A stretch of 64,000 nt of DNA from Candidatus Liminaster caballi (GCA_018065085.1 JAGHUA010000049.1:28252-92251); one strand, 5' to 3'. Shown: positions 57,601 to 64,000, counted from the stretch's first letter. Notes: generated by a model not told the origin, from the letters alone. A program made the numbers and translations.

Positions 57601-58786
57601 GGGTGTGTTTGACAGCATGGTGTCAATCGCACAGAACTCCTCATCGGTCACCGAACTCGTCCTGCCGCTCGGCATTGGCATCTGCAGTGCCGACAATCTC
57701 AGCCAGTATCTGGTCAGCAGCTATGAGGTGACTGACAACGGCACTCTTGCCGCCACAGTCTCATCGCCGAGGTTCCGTTTCCGCCAGCTCGCAGAGGGCA
57801 GACACCAGATAGATGTCACCGCCGTCTATGGCGACGGCGCCAAGTCTCTGCCGGCATCCGTTGTCCTTGACCTTGCGCACAACACCGAGGCTCTTGTGCC
57901 AATCGACGACTTCGAGATCACTGCCAACGAAGACCATTCAGCCACACTCCGCTGGCAGGCTCCTATCGACGACGACCGCACACTGATTCATTGGGGCGAT
58001 CTCACTCCGATGCCAGGTCTGCCTGTCTATCAGGGCTTTACCGGCTATATGGCAGCCTCGGTCTATCCTGCCACACTCACTTTGCCTTACAACGGAGCAT
58101 ACGAGATCACGCATGTGTTCTTCTGCCCACTCGACGGCTCAGCCACATACGAGGTATCGCTGGCTGACGGTGCCGGCACAATACTCTTCTCGGTCGAGCC
58201 TGACGGCATCACAGCCGGTGAGATCAACTACATCGCGCTCGATGAGCCTATCACGCTCAACTCGAGTCTCAACTACATGCTCATGGTCAGCGCCTACGAC
58301 CTCAGCATCAGTAATGCACCTCTGGCATACGATTCGTCAGGACACTGGAGCAACGGTTTTTCCAACCTCTTTGACTACGGCATGGGTCTCGGCTACCTGA
58401 GCGAACTGGTCAGCAATGGCGAATACCCTAACTGGCTGATGGGACTGTCCATCCGACAGAAGGACTCGGCTCCGTTGCCATTGCAGGGCTATACAGTCAG
58501 GATCGACGGACTCTCGCAGACCGCCATGCCACTCACCGGCTGTACCTTCACCACCGCACCTCTTGCCGAAGGTCTCCACACGGCTGCCGTCGATGTGGTC
58601 TATGATGATGACAACCATGTTTCCGGTCTCGGTCAGGAGTTCGTCATCGGCAATGCGTCGGCCATCACCGCCACAGAAGCCCTCTCAGACGAGGCCGAAG
58701 CCTACGACCTCGCAGGCCGACGTGTCATCACCGACCGCCAGGGCCGCGCGCTCTATATTATTCACAACAAAAAGACTATACGATGA
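54662..58786 (+). CDS. Large secreted surface protein with chitobiase-C-like, HAF-like and fibronectin-like domains
   Basis: A 1374-residue protein. The best start is a TTG at 54662, which gives the clean signal peptide KKIIFILLLVICTTAWSQ; no ATG fits, and the open frame further up reaches into the mdh terminator area. Residues ~20-100 (GGTFDDEVTISCTF, RYWFNGGELKATDYTRPFTI) and ~230-300 resemble chitobiase-C domains. About 375-700 has repeats like NSLSANGRYAVGHTG and GFIWDL, similar to HAF extracellular repeats. A fibronectin type III domain follows (near 740-830), then jelly-roll-like modules. The C-terminus EAYDLAGRRV...ALYIIHNKKTIR resembles the short sorting-like tail. Function unknown; probably a surface or secreted binding protein. 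Confidence 0.7.
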   Translation: MKKIIFILLLVICTTAWSQTLNILPTITPEGGTFDDEVTISCTFPEGCAGGRYWFNGGELKATDYTRPFTIDYSADISVAGVNEDGRIITDIVTRHFDVVRATPPYVTPTPAEGVRKESFYVTKLEWNNVTSSELALNDFKEGGSRHGQPVVWVTNQRGMIVAQNDYNGLWANGLNQYKAYIYKDYKIVTPGQYILHIAKDVFILDGTLYDQEIQLRYAVSYDLTAPEFTPASGEYSGQVDVSIEYPTDGSAFYMLYRVNGQRAKAYTGPFTISQTSTVEAWGMDEEYTYSTDTASVSYTILQPEAPADTIAAPVIHRDGNIISISGPEGATIKVWYNDRMNTAMLYATPFEVTRNCKLSCVAYSNEGISRTVNLVVSGFPGDGNDLGDMTLITPAGFETVYVNSLSANGRYAVGHTGSDYSSKGFIWDLSSDKFQYQSTLFVNQLLYVADDGTAYGWRMRTADAGSDTDEEDLLWGTCKDGVWTEQPRGLSVKGITADSRLYGSYEGRPVIFDMQTGIATELSATSGTVTAISADMTIVGGTATIDGQTHAIIWQRSADDTYSPIFTLPTDMSDLSVTHISGNGEWALIGETMRVHITTGEHTDIISMSSRFHNEKNPECLRCIADDGTIFGTYDESLLSPDKGLGLVYTTDCRWRSIYDWMLDEKGLDIASQLSVTSVRAVTGNHGLLLFHGVSLAPGEDQTFTRGIALMAGVAIRHLAPTAVHAQQMQGLEIIKVSWESPLTMSDDVKQYIVRRNGVVTATIDASADTYWYDYDILSGQTYTYTVSAVYHDGVESDQSYGSTVFYMLERYLPARNLTLRQAGLSDVYATWDAPVVSLPKLQYFDERNEWFAFGSAHYNAEWGIRIQASDLASYSDMQIRTFQFLPTGQQKSYELRLYTGGTAADDGYNPVPFYTQAIDASTLDYGVVNVITLDQPQDIDPTQDLYVALYIETIGTDDMLGVSYEGARSGYTDLCRIEGVFDSMVSIAQNSSSVTELVLPLGIGICSADNLSQYLVSSYEVTDNGTLAATVSSPRFRFRQLAEGRHQIDVTAVYGDGAKSLPASVVLDLAHNTEALVPIDDFEITANEDHSATLRWQAPIDDDRTLIHWGDLTPMPGLPVYQGFTGYMAASVYPATLTLPYNGAYEITHVFFCPLDGSATYEVSLADGAGTILFSVEPDGITAGEINYIALDEPITLNSSLNYMLMVSAYDLSISNAPLAYDSSGHWSNGFSNLFDYGMGLGYLSELVSNGEYPNWLMGLSIRQKDSAPLPLQGYTVRIDGLSQTAMPLTGCTFTTAPLAEGLHTAAVDVVYDDDNHVSGLGQEFVIGNASAITATEALSDEAEAYDLAGRRVITDRQGRALYIIHNKKTIR

Positions 58787-60639
58787 TACGCAAGATATTC
58801 CTCACTCTGATCTGTGCGCTGACATTGACCTGCGCCTGGGCACAGGACTCTGCTCCCGCCACATACTTCCTGCCTGCCGACGGTGTCTATCTCGTAGGAC
58901 TTCCAGCCGACCTCTCGCCCGTTGTCAGCGAACCGACAATGGTCACACAGGCATACCAGGCTAAGTTCCAGACCGTCAATGCCGAACTTGCTGCCATCCG
59001 CGTCAATGAGAAAGGCATGAACATCAGCCAACTGCTCAATGCCGACGGCACGCTGCTCGACATGTCGCAGTTCCTTGGCATCGGCGAGGTGTCCGGCCTC
59101 ATCGTCCGCACCATCGACGGACAGTCCTATCAGCTGGGCGACCTTGCGCCACAGCGCACATGGCAGTCCACACGTATCCTGTCGGCCTGCGGTGTGTGGA
59201 ACGGACACAAGACTCTTCCTCTGGCCGTCTATGACCAATGGGACTGCCCTGTTACGTTCGACCGCGATCCGATGCTTGGTGCAGGCCGTCATGATGCGCT
59301 GACCGTCAACTTCGGCAATCCTCACGAGGGACTTGTCATCAAGGCTGTCACCTTCCCGCTGGTAGTGGCCGATGGCTGCAACATGCAAGGCACGCTCAAG
59401 GTCGGTCTCACCATGTGGGACGAACAGCACACCAAGGTTACCGACCAAATGGAATGCGATGTGGAGCTCTCCAGCCTTGAATGCGTAAGCACAGGCAACG
59501 GCTGCAAGGTCTATGCCGTACGTGCGTTTGACTACGTGTTTGGCACCGTGACATCGTCGCCCTTCGAGGTCACCGTCAGCGGCTTCTCTCAGGCTGGCAT
59601 AGACGCCTGGCTGCCTCGCGCCATCGACACACACGGCCTCTATCCTACCCACACATCGTATGGTGACGTTCGCGTACCTGAGTCAGATGCGTGCATCGCC
59701 CTCGACGCCTATTTCAATTACCTCGGCACATGGGGCTGGTGGGACGGCAAGAGCGAGCGCGGCGAGGTGGTCAGCAACGGCGACCTCGTGCAGGTCTATT
59801 ATGAGCAGGACGATCCGAACTGGCCTGGCGACTATTTCATGGGCGAGGCTTCGTTCCCTGTTGAATGCACATTCGGCATGGGCGACATCACCGTCGATGA
59901 GAAACCTGACTGGATCAGCGAGATCATGCTCGATGACTCACAGTGGGCCGAATACGGAGCCGTGCAGCTCTCCATGTATGCCGATCCGCTGCCTTCCGAC
60001 ATGACCGGACGCAACGGCAAGGTGGTGTTCATCACCAAGGATCGCGCCAGCCGATACACCATCTACATCCGTCAGGGTACGGCATGGTTTGACTTTGACG
60101 AACCGCTGCCCGACATTCCCATCCTGTCCATAACCACTCAGAGCGGAGTCTCATTGCCCGACGCTCACATCGAGGTGGAATCAGAGGAGATCGTATCGCA
60201 TATCTATGTGCAGTATGACGACGAACTGCAATCGTCAGTCAAGGCCAGCGGCTACGGCGATTTTGTCACCATCACCAACATCACCAAGAACCGCCAGCTG
60301 ACGCTCAACACCTACAGCTGCGGACTCAAGACCGATGCCACCGGACGCAAGACCATCATCGACATCTTCCTCAGTTCAGACTCCTATATCAAAGGCGACA
60401 GCAAAAAGGGCGAATATGTCGTAAGCATACTCCCAGGACTTGCCCATAACTCAGCCGGAGCCCTGACTGCCGGAACCACCTTCTCGTTCACCTACGGAGT
60501 AGAGCCGAGTGGCATTGAGTCTGTCGGTGAGAGCAACGAATCGTCACCTAACGAATACATATATAATATATACGGCATCCGAACAGCCTCTCCTAAGGGT
60601 ATGGTCATCATCGACGGTCACAAAGTGATGCTGAAATAA
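58783..60639 (+). CDS. Secreted protein with C-terminal sorting-like tail, unknown function
   Basis: A 618-residue protein with signal peptide MIRKIFLTLICALTLTCAWAQ. I do not recognise the main domains. The middle (residues ~290-440) has Trp- and Asp-rich segments (WGWWDGKSERG, DPNWPGDYFMGEAS, KPDWISEIMLDDSQWAEYG) that suggest beta-sandwich modules. The C-terminus (IYNIYGIRTASPKGMVIIDGHKVMLK in parts) has the same layout as the tail of the previous protein. Its start overlaps the stop of that gene by 4 bp (ATGA), so the two are translated together and may act together at the surface. Confidence 0.65.
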   Translation: MIRKIFLTLICALTLTCAWAQDSAPATYFLPADGVYLVGLPADLSPVVSEPTMVTQAYQAKFQTVNAELAAIRVNEKGMNISQLLNADGTLLDMSQFLGIGEVSGLIVRTIDGQSYQLGDLAPQRTWQSTRILSACGVWNGHKTLPLAVYDQWDCPVTFDRDPMLGAGRHDALTVNFGNPHEGLVIKAVTFPLVVADGCNMQGTLKVGLTMWDEQHTKVTDQMECDVELSSLECVSTGNGCKVYAVRAFDYVFGTVTSSPFEVTVSGFSQAGIDAWLPRAIDTHGLYPTHTSYGDVRVPESDACIALDAYFNYLGTWGWWDGKSERGEVVSNGDLVQVYYEQDDPNWPGDYFMGEASFPVECTFGMGDITVDEKPDWISEIMLDDSQWAEYGAVQLSMYADPLPSDMTGRNGKVVFITKDRASRYTIYIRQGTAWFDFDEPLPDIPILSITTQSGVSLPDAHIEVESEEIVSHIYVQYDDELQSSVKASGYGDFVTITNITKNRQLTLNTYSCGLKTDATGRKTIIDIFLSSDSYIKGDSKKGEYVVSILPGLAHNSAGALTAGTTFSFTYGVEPSGIESVGESNESSPNEYIYNIYGIRTASPKGMVIIDGHKVMLK

Positions 60640-60651
60640 AACGAATGAAGT

Positions 60652-61500
60652 ATGGCAAACACAGGATTGGTACTTGAAGGCGGTGGCATGCGCGGACTGT
60701 TCACATCGGGCATCCTCGACGTCCTTCTCGAAAACGGAGTTAAGTTCCCATTCACCGTGGGCGTATCCGCAGGAGCATGTTTCGGCGTGAACTACAAGTC
60801 GCACCAGATTGGCCGTGCCCTGCGCTACAACGTGCAGATGTGCGGCAACCCTAACTACATGAGCATGCGTTCATGGCTTAAGACGGGCGAATATATCAAC
60901 AGCGACTTCTGCTATCATGTGGTGCCTACTCAGATCGATGTGTTCGACTGGGACACATACGCTGCCGACCCGATGAAGTTCCACATCGTCTGCACTGACA
61001 TCGAGACAGGCCGTCCGTATTATCACGACCTGAAGAAAGTCGATTACACGGGTCTGGAGTGGATCAGGGCAAGCGCATCATTGCCCATCGTGTCCAAGCC
61101 AGTAGAGCTGGACGGACGCAAACTGATGGATGGCGGTCTGAGCGACTCGCTGCCACTTCGCTATGCCGAGAGTCAGGGCTATGAGCGCAACGTGGTGATT
61201 CTGACCCAGCCATTGGGCTATCGCAAGAAACCAATGCCGATGCTCTGGCTCTATAAGATGGCCTACAGCAAGTACCCGAACATGATTGAATGCCTGCGCA
61301 CCCGTCATGATGTCTATAATGCTCAGCTTGAATACGTTGAGCAACAGGCTGCTGCCGGCAAGGTTCTGCTCATCGCTCCCCCACATAAGCTCGACATTGG
61401 CCGTGTGGAACAGAATCCCGAGAAACTCAAGGCCATCACTCAGCTGGGACGCGAGACCGGTCTTGCAATGCTCGAGCGCATCAAAGAATTCTTAAAATAA
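60652..61500 (+). CDS. Patatin-like phospholipase
   Basis: A 282-residue protein of the patatin/RssA family. LVLEGGGMRGLFTSGIL is the oxyanion loop. The nucleophile is Ser39 in GVSAGA, and the catalytic Asp is Asp160 in DGGLSD, so both members of the Ser-Asp dyad are present. No signal peptide is seen, so it probably acts in the cytoplasm as a lipid acyl hydrolase. It lies 12 bp after the surface-protein pair but need not be related to it. A nested hairpin follows at 61518-61583. Confidence 0.88.
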   Translation: MANTGLVLEGGGMRGLFTSGILDVLLENGVKFPFTVGVSAGACFGVNYKSHQIGRALRYNVQMCGNPNYMSMRSWLKTGEYINSDFCYHVVPTQIDVFDWDTYAADPMKFHIVCTDIETGRPYYHDLKKVDYTGLEWIRASASLPIVSKPVELDGRKLMDGGLSDSLPLRYAESQGYERNVVILTQPLGYRKKPMPMLWLYKMAYSKYPNMIECLRTRHDVYNAQLEYVEQQAAAGKVLLIAPPHKLDIGRVEQNPEKLKAITQLGRETGLAMLERIKEFLK

Positions 61501-61517
61501 AGCGAAAAATCTTCATG

Positions 61518-61583
61518 CTGTACGGTTAAAACAATTAATGAATAGTTCGTGGATAATTCATTTTTTTGTTTTCATCCGTACAG
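61518..61583. repeat. Nested inverted repeat (8-, 5- and 7-bp arms)
   Basis: CTGTACGG (61518-61525) pairs with CCGTACAG (61576-61583). Inside it AAAAC (61528-61532) pairs with GTTTT (61568-61572), and AATGAAT (61537-61543) with ATTCATT (61556-61562). The three nested arms form one 66-bp hairpin at the left edge of palindrome array C. It may end transcription of the patatin gene, but no T run follows the outer arm. Confidence 0.75.
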
Positions 61584-62138
61584 GTCGAAAAACTTTCGTT
61601 TGGACTTCCCAACTCTTAGGAAGTGCTACCGAAATTTTCATTTGGACTTCCCAACTCTTAGGAAGTGCTGGAGAAACTTTCATTTGGACTTCCCAGCTCT
61701 TAGGAAGTGCTGGAGAAACATTGTTTTGGATTTCCCGAGTCTTAGAAAACGCTGCCGAAACTTTTGTTTGGATTTCCCAAGACTTCGGAAATGCTGCCGA
61801 AACTTTCGTTTGGACTTCCCAGCTCTTCGGAAATGCTGCCGAAAGTTTGTTTTGGATTTCCAGGTTTCTGGAAATGCTGGGAACAATGTTCTGACGACTT
61901 CCTAACTCTTAGCAAATGCTCGGAACAATGTTCTGAGGACTTCCTAACTCTTAGGAAATGCCGGGAACATTGTTCTCGCGACTTCCAGATTTCCAGAAAT
62001 GCTCGGAACATTGTTCCGACGACTTCCCGACTCTTAGGAAATGCAGAGAACATTGTTCTGGCGACTTCCAGCTTTCTGGAAATCCTCAGAACCGATTTTT
62101 TGCTCTTCCGAACTCTTTGGAAGAGGTTTTGCTTTGGT
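61584..62138 (+). repeat. Palindrome array C (13 dyads, two subfamilies)
   Basis: CTTCC/TTTCC hairpins begin at 61605, 61647, 61689, 61731, 61773, 61815, 61857, 61898, 61940, 61982, 62023, 62065 and 62105, with steps of 42 or 41 bp and a last step of 40. In the first six units the second half reads like GAAACTTTCATTTGGA. From 61857 on it is GGGAACAATGTTCTGACGA, as in arrays A and B. The array ends in CTCAGAACCG, a T run, a hairpin and GGTTTTGCTTTGG. Because units are multiples of 3 or nearly so, long open frames appear on both strands; I do not regard them as genes. Confidence 0.92.
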
Positions 62139-62196
62139 CAATTCGATGTTTTTTCTCTTATATCGAACTAGAAATTGAAAAAATAATCCGCAAAAT

Positions 62197-62227
62197 TTGT
62201 GGATTCGAAAAATATTTAATATCTTTG
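62197..62227 (+). promoter_or_regulatory. higBA promoter (TTG-N20-TATCTTTG)
   Basis: TTG at 62197-62199 and TATCTTTG at 62220-62227 are exactly 20 bp apart. The leader to the HigB ATG at 62251 is about 18 nt. The box overlaps the upstream extension of the HigB frame, which supports the start at 62251. HigA probably represses here, but I see no obvious palindromic operator. Confidence 0.75.
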
Positions 62228-62250
62228 CCTCGCAAAAAATTATATTAAAC

Positions 62251-62568
62251 ATGGAAATTAAGTTCAGACAAGCATATTTGAAAGAACTGTATGAAACAGG
62301 AACTTGTTCTGATAAGAAGCATCGTTTCCAGCCACAAATAGTTTCAAAGTATAGAAAGACTGTAGATTTATTGGAGGCGAATGCAACGAAAGAGGATCTT
62401 TATCGATTTCATTCTTTGCGCTTCGAAGCTTTGCGTGGCGATAAGGAAGGATTGTTTTCTGTTAGAGTTAATGATCAATATCGCTTAGAATTAAGCATAG
62501 AAGTAATCGGTCAGGAACCTGTCATAACAGTGTGTACTATAGAAGAATTGTCAAATCATTATAAATAA
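62251..62568 (+). CDS. higB: HigB-like toxin (RelE superfamily)
   Basis: A 105-residue protein of the RelE/HigB type. RFHSLRFEALRGDKEGLFSVRVNDQYRL matches in parts the HigB pattern 'LKGxxxGxwSIRVNxQYRIxF', and the C-terminus ends HYK (compare 'DYH' endings). It is longer at the N-terminus than E. coli-type HigB. HigB toxins are ribosome-dependent mRNA endonucleases. The toxin gene comes first, as in higBA loci, and the antitoxin follows after 8 bp. The gene is far more AT-rich than the surrounding chromosome, and palindrome arrays lie on both sides, so horizontal arrival is likely. Confidence 0.8.
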   Translation: MEIKFRQAYLKELYETGTCSDKKHRFQPQIVSKYRKTVDLLEANATKEDLYRFHSLRFEALRGDKEGLFSVRVNDQYRLELSIEVIGQEPVITVCTIEELSNHYK

Positions 62569-62576
62569 CCCTTATT

Positions 62577-62885
62577 ATGATATTTGGATATACGCCAACT
62601 CATCCCGGCGAAGTGTTGAAAGATGAGATTGAAGCAAGAGGCATGCAGCAAAAGGTGCTGGCTGAAAGTATGGGCATGTCGTATAAAGTTTTGAACGACA
62701 TCTTGAATGAGCGTCGCCCAATAACAACAGACACAGCCATGATGTTCGAGGCGGCATTAGATATTCCAGCCACAACTTTACTACAGCTGCAGATGAAATA
62801 CAACTATATGCAAGCTAAGAATAATCAGTCCTTTGTTCAGAAGCTTGAAGTCATCCGCAAAGCCGTTGCATCAATAATGATTTGA
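62577..62885 (+). CDS. higA: HigA-like antitoxin (Xre-type HTH)
   Basis: A 102-residue protein that begins with the HigA signature THPGEVLKDEIEARGMQQKVLAE, followed by the helix-turn-helix MGMSYKVLNDILNERRPIT and a helical C-terminus. HigA proteins neutralise HigB and repress the operon. The length and order (toxin 8 bp before) are normal for the family. It is AT-rich like higB. Palindrome array D begins about 30 bp after the stop. Confidence 0.88.
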   Translation: MIFGYTPTHPGEVLKDEIEARGMQQKVLAESMGMSYKVLNDILNERRPITTDTAMMFEAALDIPATTLLQLQMKYNYMQAKNNQSFVQKLEVIRKAVASIMI

Positions 62886-62913
62886 AGTGTATAAGGCAGG
62901 GACAATCTGTCAT

Positions 62914-63057
62914 CGGAAATGCCGCCGATACCTTGTTTAGGATTTCCAGGTTTCCAGAAATGCCGGGAACATTGTTCTGAGGACTTCCCAACTCTTATGA
63001 AATCCTCAGAACCGTTTTTTTGCTCTTCCGAAGTCTTGGGAAGTGGTTTTGCTTTGG
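62914..63057 (+). repeat. Palindrome array D (short, 3 dyads)
   Basis: Hairpins begin at 62943, 62984 and 63025; the stretch before 62943 looks like the eroded end of one more unit. Its last 60 bp (TCCTCAGAACCG, T run, GCTCTTCCGAAGTCTTGGGAAG, GGTTTTGCTTTGG, given here in parts) are nearly identical to the end of array C 920 bp upstream. The remainder up to the CRISPR array (63058-63154) is AT-rich and holds a -7-like box at 63139-63146. Confidence 0.88.
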
Positions 63058-63138
63058 TAATTTATCATTATTTGGGGGAATTGGAGCCATTCACTAAAAA
63101 TTTCCTAATTTGTTATGTACTTTTTTAAAAAAAATTCT

Positions 63139-63146
63139 TACATTTG
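63139..63146 (+). promoter_or_regulatory. -7 box (TACATTTG) in front of the CRISPR array
   Basis: TACATTTGC fits the -7 consensus. The nearest TTG (63110-63112) is 26 bp upstream, too far for a good -33 box. It could be a weak leader promoter of the array. Confidence 0.35.
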
Positions 63147-63154
63147 CACCATGT

Positions 63155-64000
63155 AATACAAAAGTTTTTATGTAAAGTATCTTTGCATTAGCAACAACAA
63201 CTCATGATCAATGGCAAGAACGTTGGCACGCGTTGTGATTTGCTTGAAAAATAGTATCTTTGCATTAGCAACAACAACAAACAAAACAATAACAATGATA
63301 AGTCTTAAGTTGTGATTTGCTTGAAAAATAGTATCTTTGCATTAGCAACAACAACAAATCTGTTGTGCTGCCATTACACCATGCGGTTGTGATTTGCTTG
63401 AAAAATAGTATCTTTGCATTAGCAACAACAACATTTCTTCTACGGGACTGATGAGCTCACTCGTTGTGATTTGCTTGAAAAATAGTATCTTTGCATTAGC
63501 AACAACAACAAGTGCTGGGAGATTACAAGACACATTCGCGTTGTGATTTGCTTGAAAAATAGTATCTTTGCATTAGCAACAACAACAATTCGCTTGTCGC
63601 CGCACTTCGGGCAACGGTTGTGATTTGCTTGAAAAATAGTATCTTTGCATTAGCAACAACAACCGAGAAGCGCGCCAAGCTCTCAGCTGCAGGTTGTGAT
63701 TTGCTTGAAAAATAGTATCTTTGCATTAGCAACAACAACATCGAGAAGTCGGGCGAACAGATAATAGACGTTGTGATTTGCTTGAAAAATAGTATCTTTG
63801 CATTAGCAACAACAACCCACCACGCTGAAGGTATGGAAGTGCAGAGGTTGTGATTTGCTTGAAAAATAGTATCTTTGCATTAGCAACAACAACATACCTA
63901 TAAAGGCACTCCTGCAATTTCTGTTGTGATTTGCTTGAAAAATAGTATCTTTGCATTAGCAACAACAACATCGAGAAGTCGGGCGAACAGATAATAGACG
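63155..64000 (+). CRISPR. CRISPR array, 47-bp repeats, probable type II-C, continues past the window
   Basis: One degenerate repeat (63155-63201, only its 3' half conserved) and ten identical 47-bp repeats, starting at 63232, 63309, 63386, 63463, 63540, 63617, 63693, 63770, 63847 and 63923. Spacers are 30 bp, except 29 bp at 63664-63692 and 63894-63922. The repeat begins GTTGTGATTTGCTTG and ends GCAACAACAAC, close to Bacteroidetes type II-C repeats. Each repeat contains TTG at its bases 2-4 and TATCTTTG at 24-31, that is 19 bp apart, a complete promoter. Spacer 63740-63769 recurs at 63970-63999. No cas gene or tracrRNA is in the window, so the type rests on repeat length and sequence only. 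Confidence 0.97.

Noticed and set aside
61538..62171. Five overlapping open frames in array C that would encode repeats like TSQLLGSAGETF
   Set aside because: Same cause as in array A: the period keeps all frames open. Units of 41 and 40 bp later shift the frame, which is not expected for a selected protein repeat.
63342..63971. Minus-strand open frames with the repeated peptide LLLLMQRYYFSSKSQ
   Set aside because: They are the antisense reading of the CRISPR repeats.
63155..64000. Type VI-B (Cas13b) CRISPR array
   Set aside because: Prevotella type VI-B repeats are about 36 bp; these are 47 bp and resemble Bacteroides type II-C repeats.

Overview
The window is a stretch of Bacteroidales chromosome, most likely from Prevotella or a close relative. 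The evidence is promoters of the Bacteroidetes TTG-N19-21-TAnnTTTG type, protein families typical of the order (DUF2752 with CD225/dispanin, DUF1573, secreted proteins ending in a short 'GxxVxx..KGxYIxxxKK'-like tail, GH98/GH43/GH51/GH3 enzymes) and a 47-bp CRISPR repeat of the Bacteroidetes type II-C kind. Base composition is fairly GC-rich in the genes. It is clearly lower in the last 2 kb, around a HigBA toxin-antitoxin pair and the CRISPR array. I see no rRNA, tRNA, transposase or prophage gene.

Layout. 1-3006: the 3' end of a RelA/SpoT gene, then a large secreted toroid-type protein of unassigned activity. 3073-21427: nearly every glutamine-amide-using enzyme of central metabolism side by side: gltB, gltD, asnB, an amidophosphoribosyltransferase and pyrG on the plus strand, carA-carB on the minus strand, then glmS and luxS on the plus strand. 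The gltB and glmS promoters are almost the same sequence, and carA shares part of it. 21513-27771: an undecaprenyl-phosphate sugar transferase, mfd and a DbpA-like RNA helicase. 27955-36893: an L,D-transpeptidase, a small lipoprotein, an AsmA-like protein, glyA and a TGS-nucleoside kinase (+), then metF and a TPR protein (-). 37060-37249: a probable small RNA with its own promoter and terminator. 37771-48581: five secreted glycoside hydrolases (GH3, GH98, GH51, GH43, GH43) that fit arabinoxylan breakdown, with no SusC/SusD in view. 48706-54528: a DUF2752/CD225 membrane pair, alaS-DUF1573 and mdh. 54662-61500: two translationally coupled surface proteins and a patatin-like hydrolase. 61518-64000: a nested hairpin, 42-bp repeat arrays on both sides of higBA, and a CRISPR array that runs off the right edge.

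The most unusual non-coding content is a family of dispersed arrays (14119-14427, 37273-37602, 61584-62138, 62914-63057). They are built from 41-42-bp units, each with two palindromes whose centres lie about 21 bp apart. Each array ends, in its own orientation, with a related terminal hairpin segment. I do not recognise this family. Second, every CRISPR repeat carries a complete Bacteroidetes promoter (TTG-N19-TATCTTTG), so each spacer could be transcribed on its own. One spacer occurs twice.
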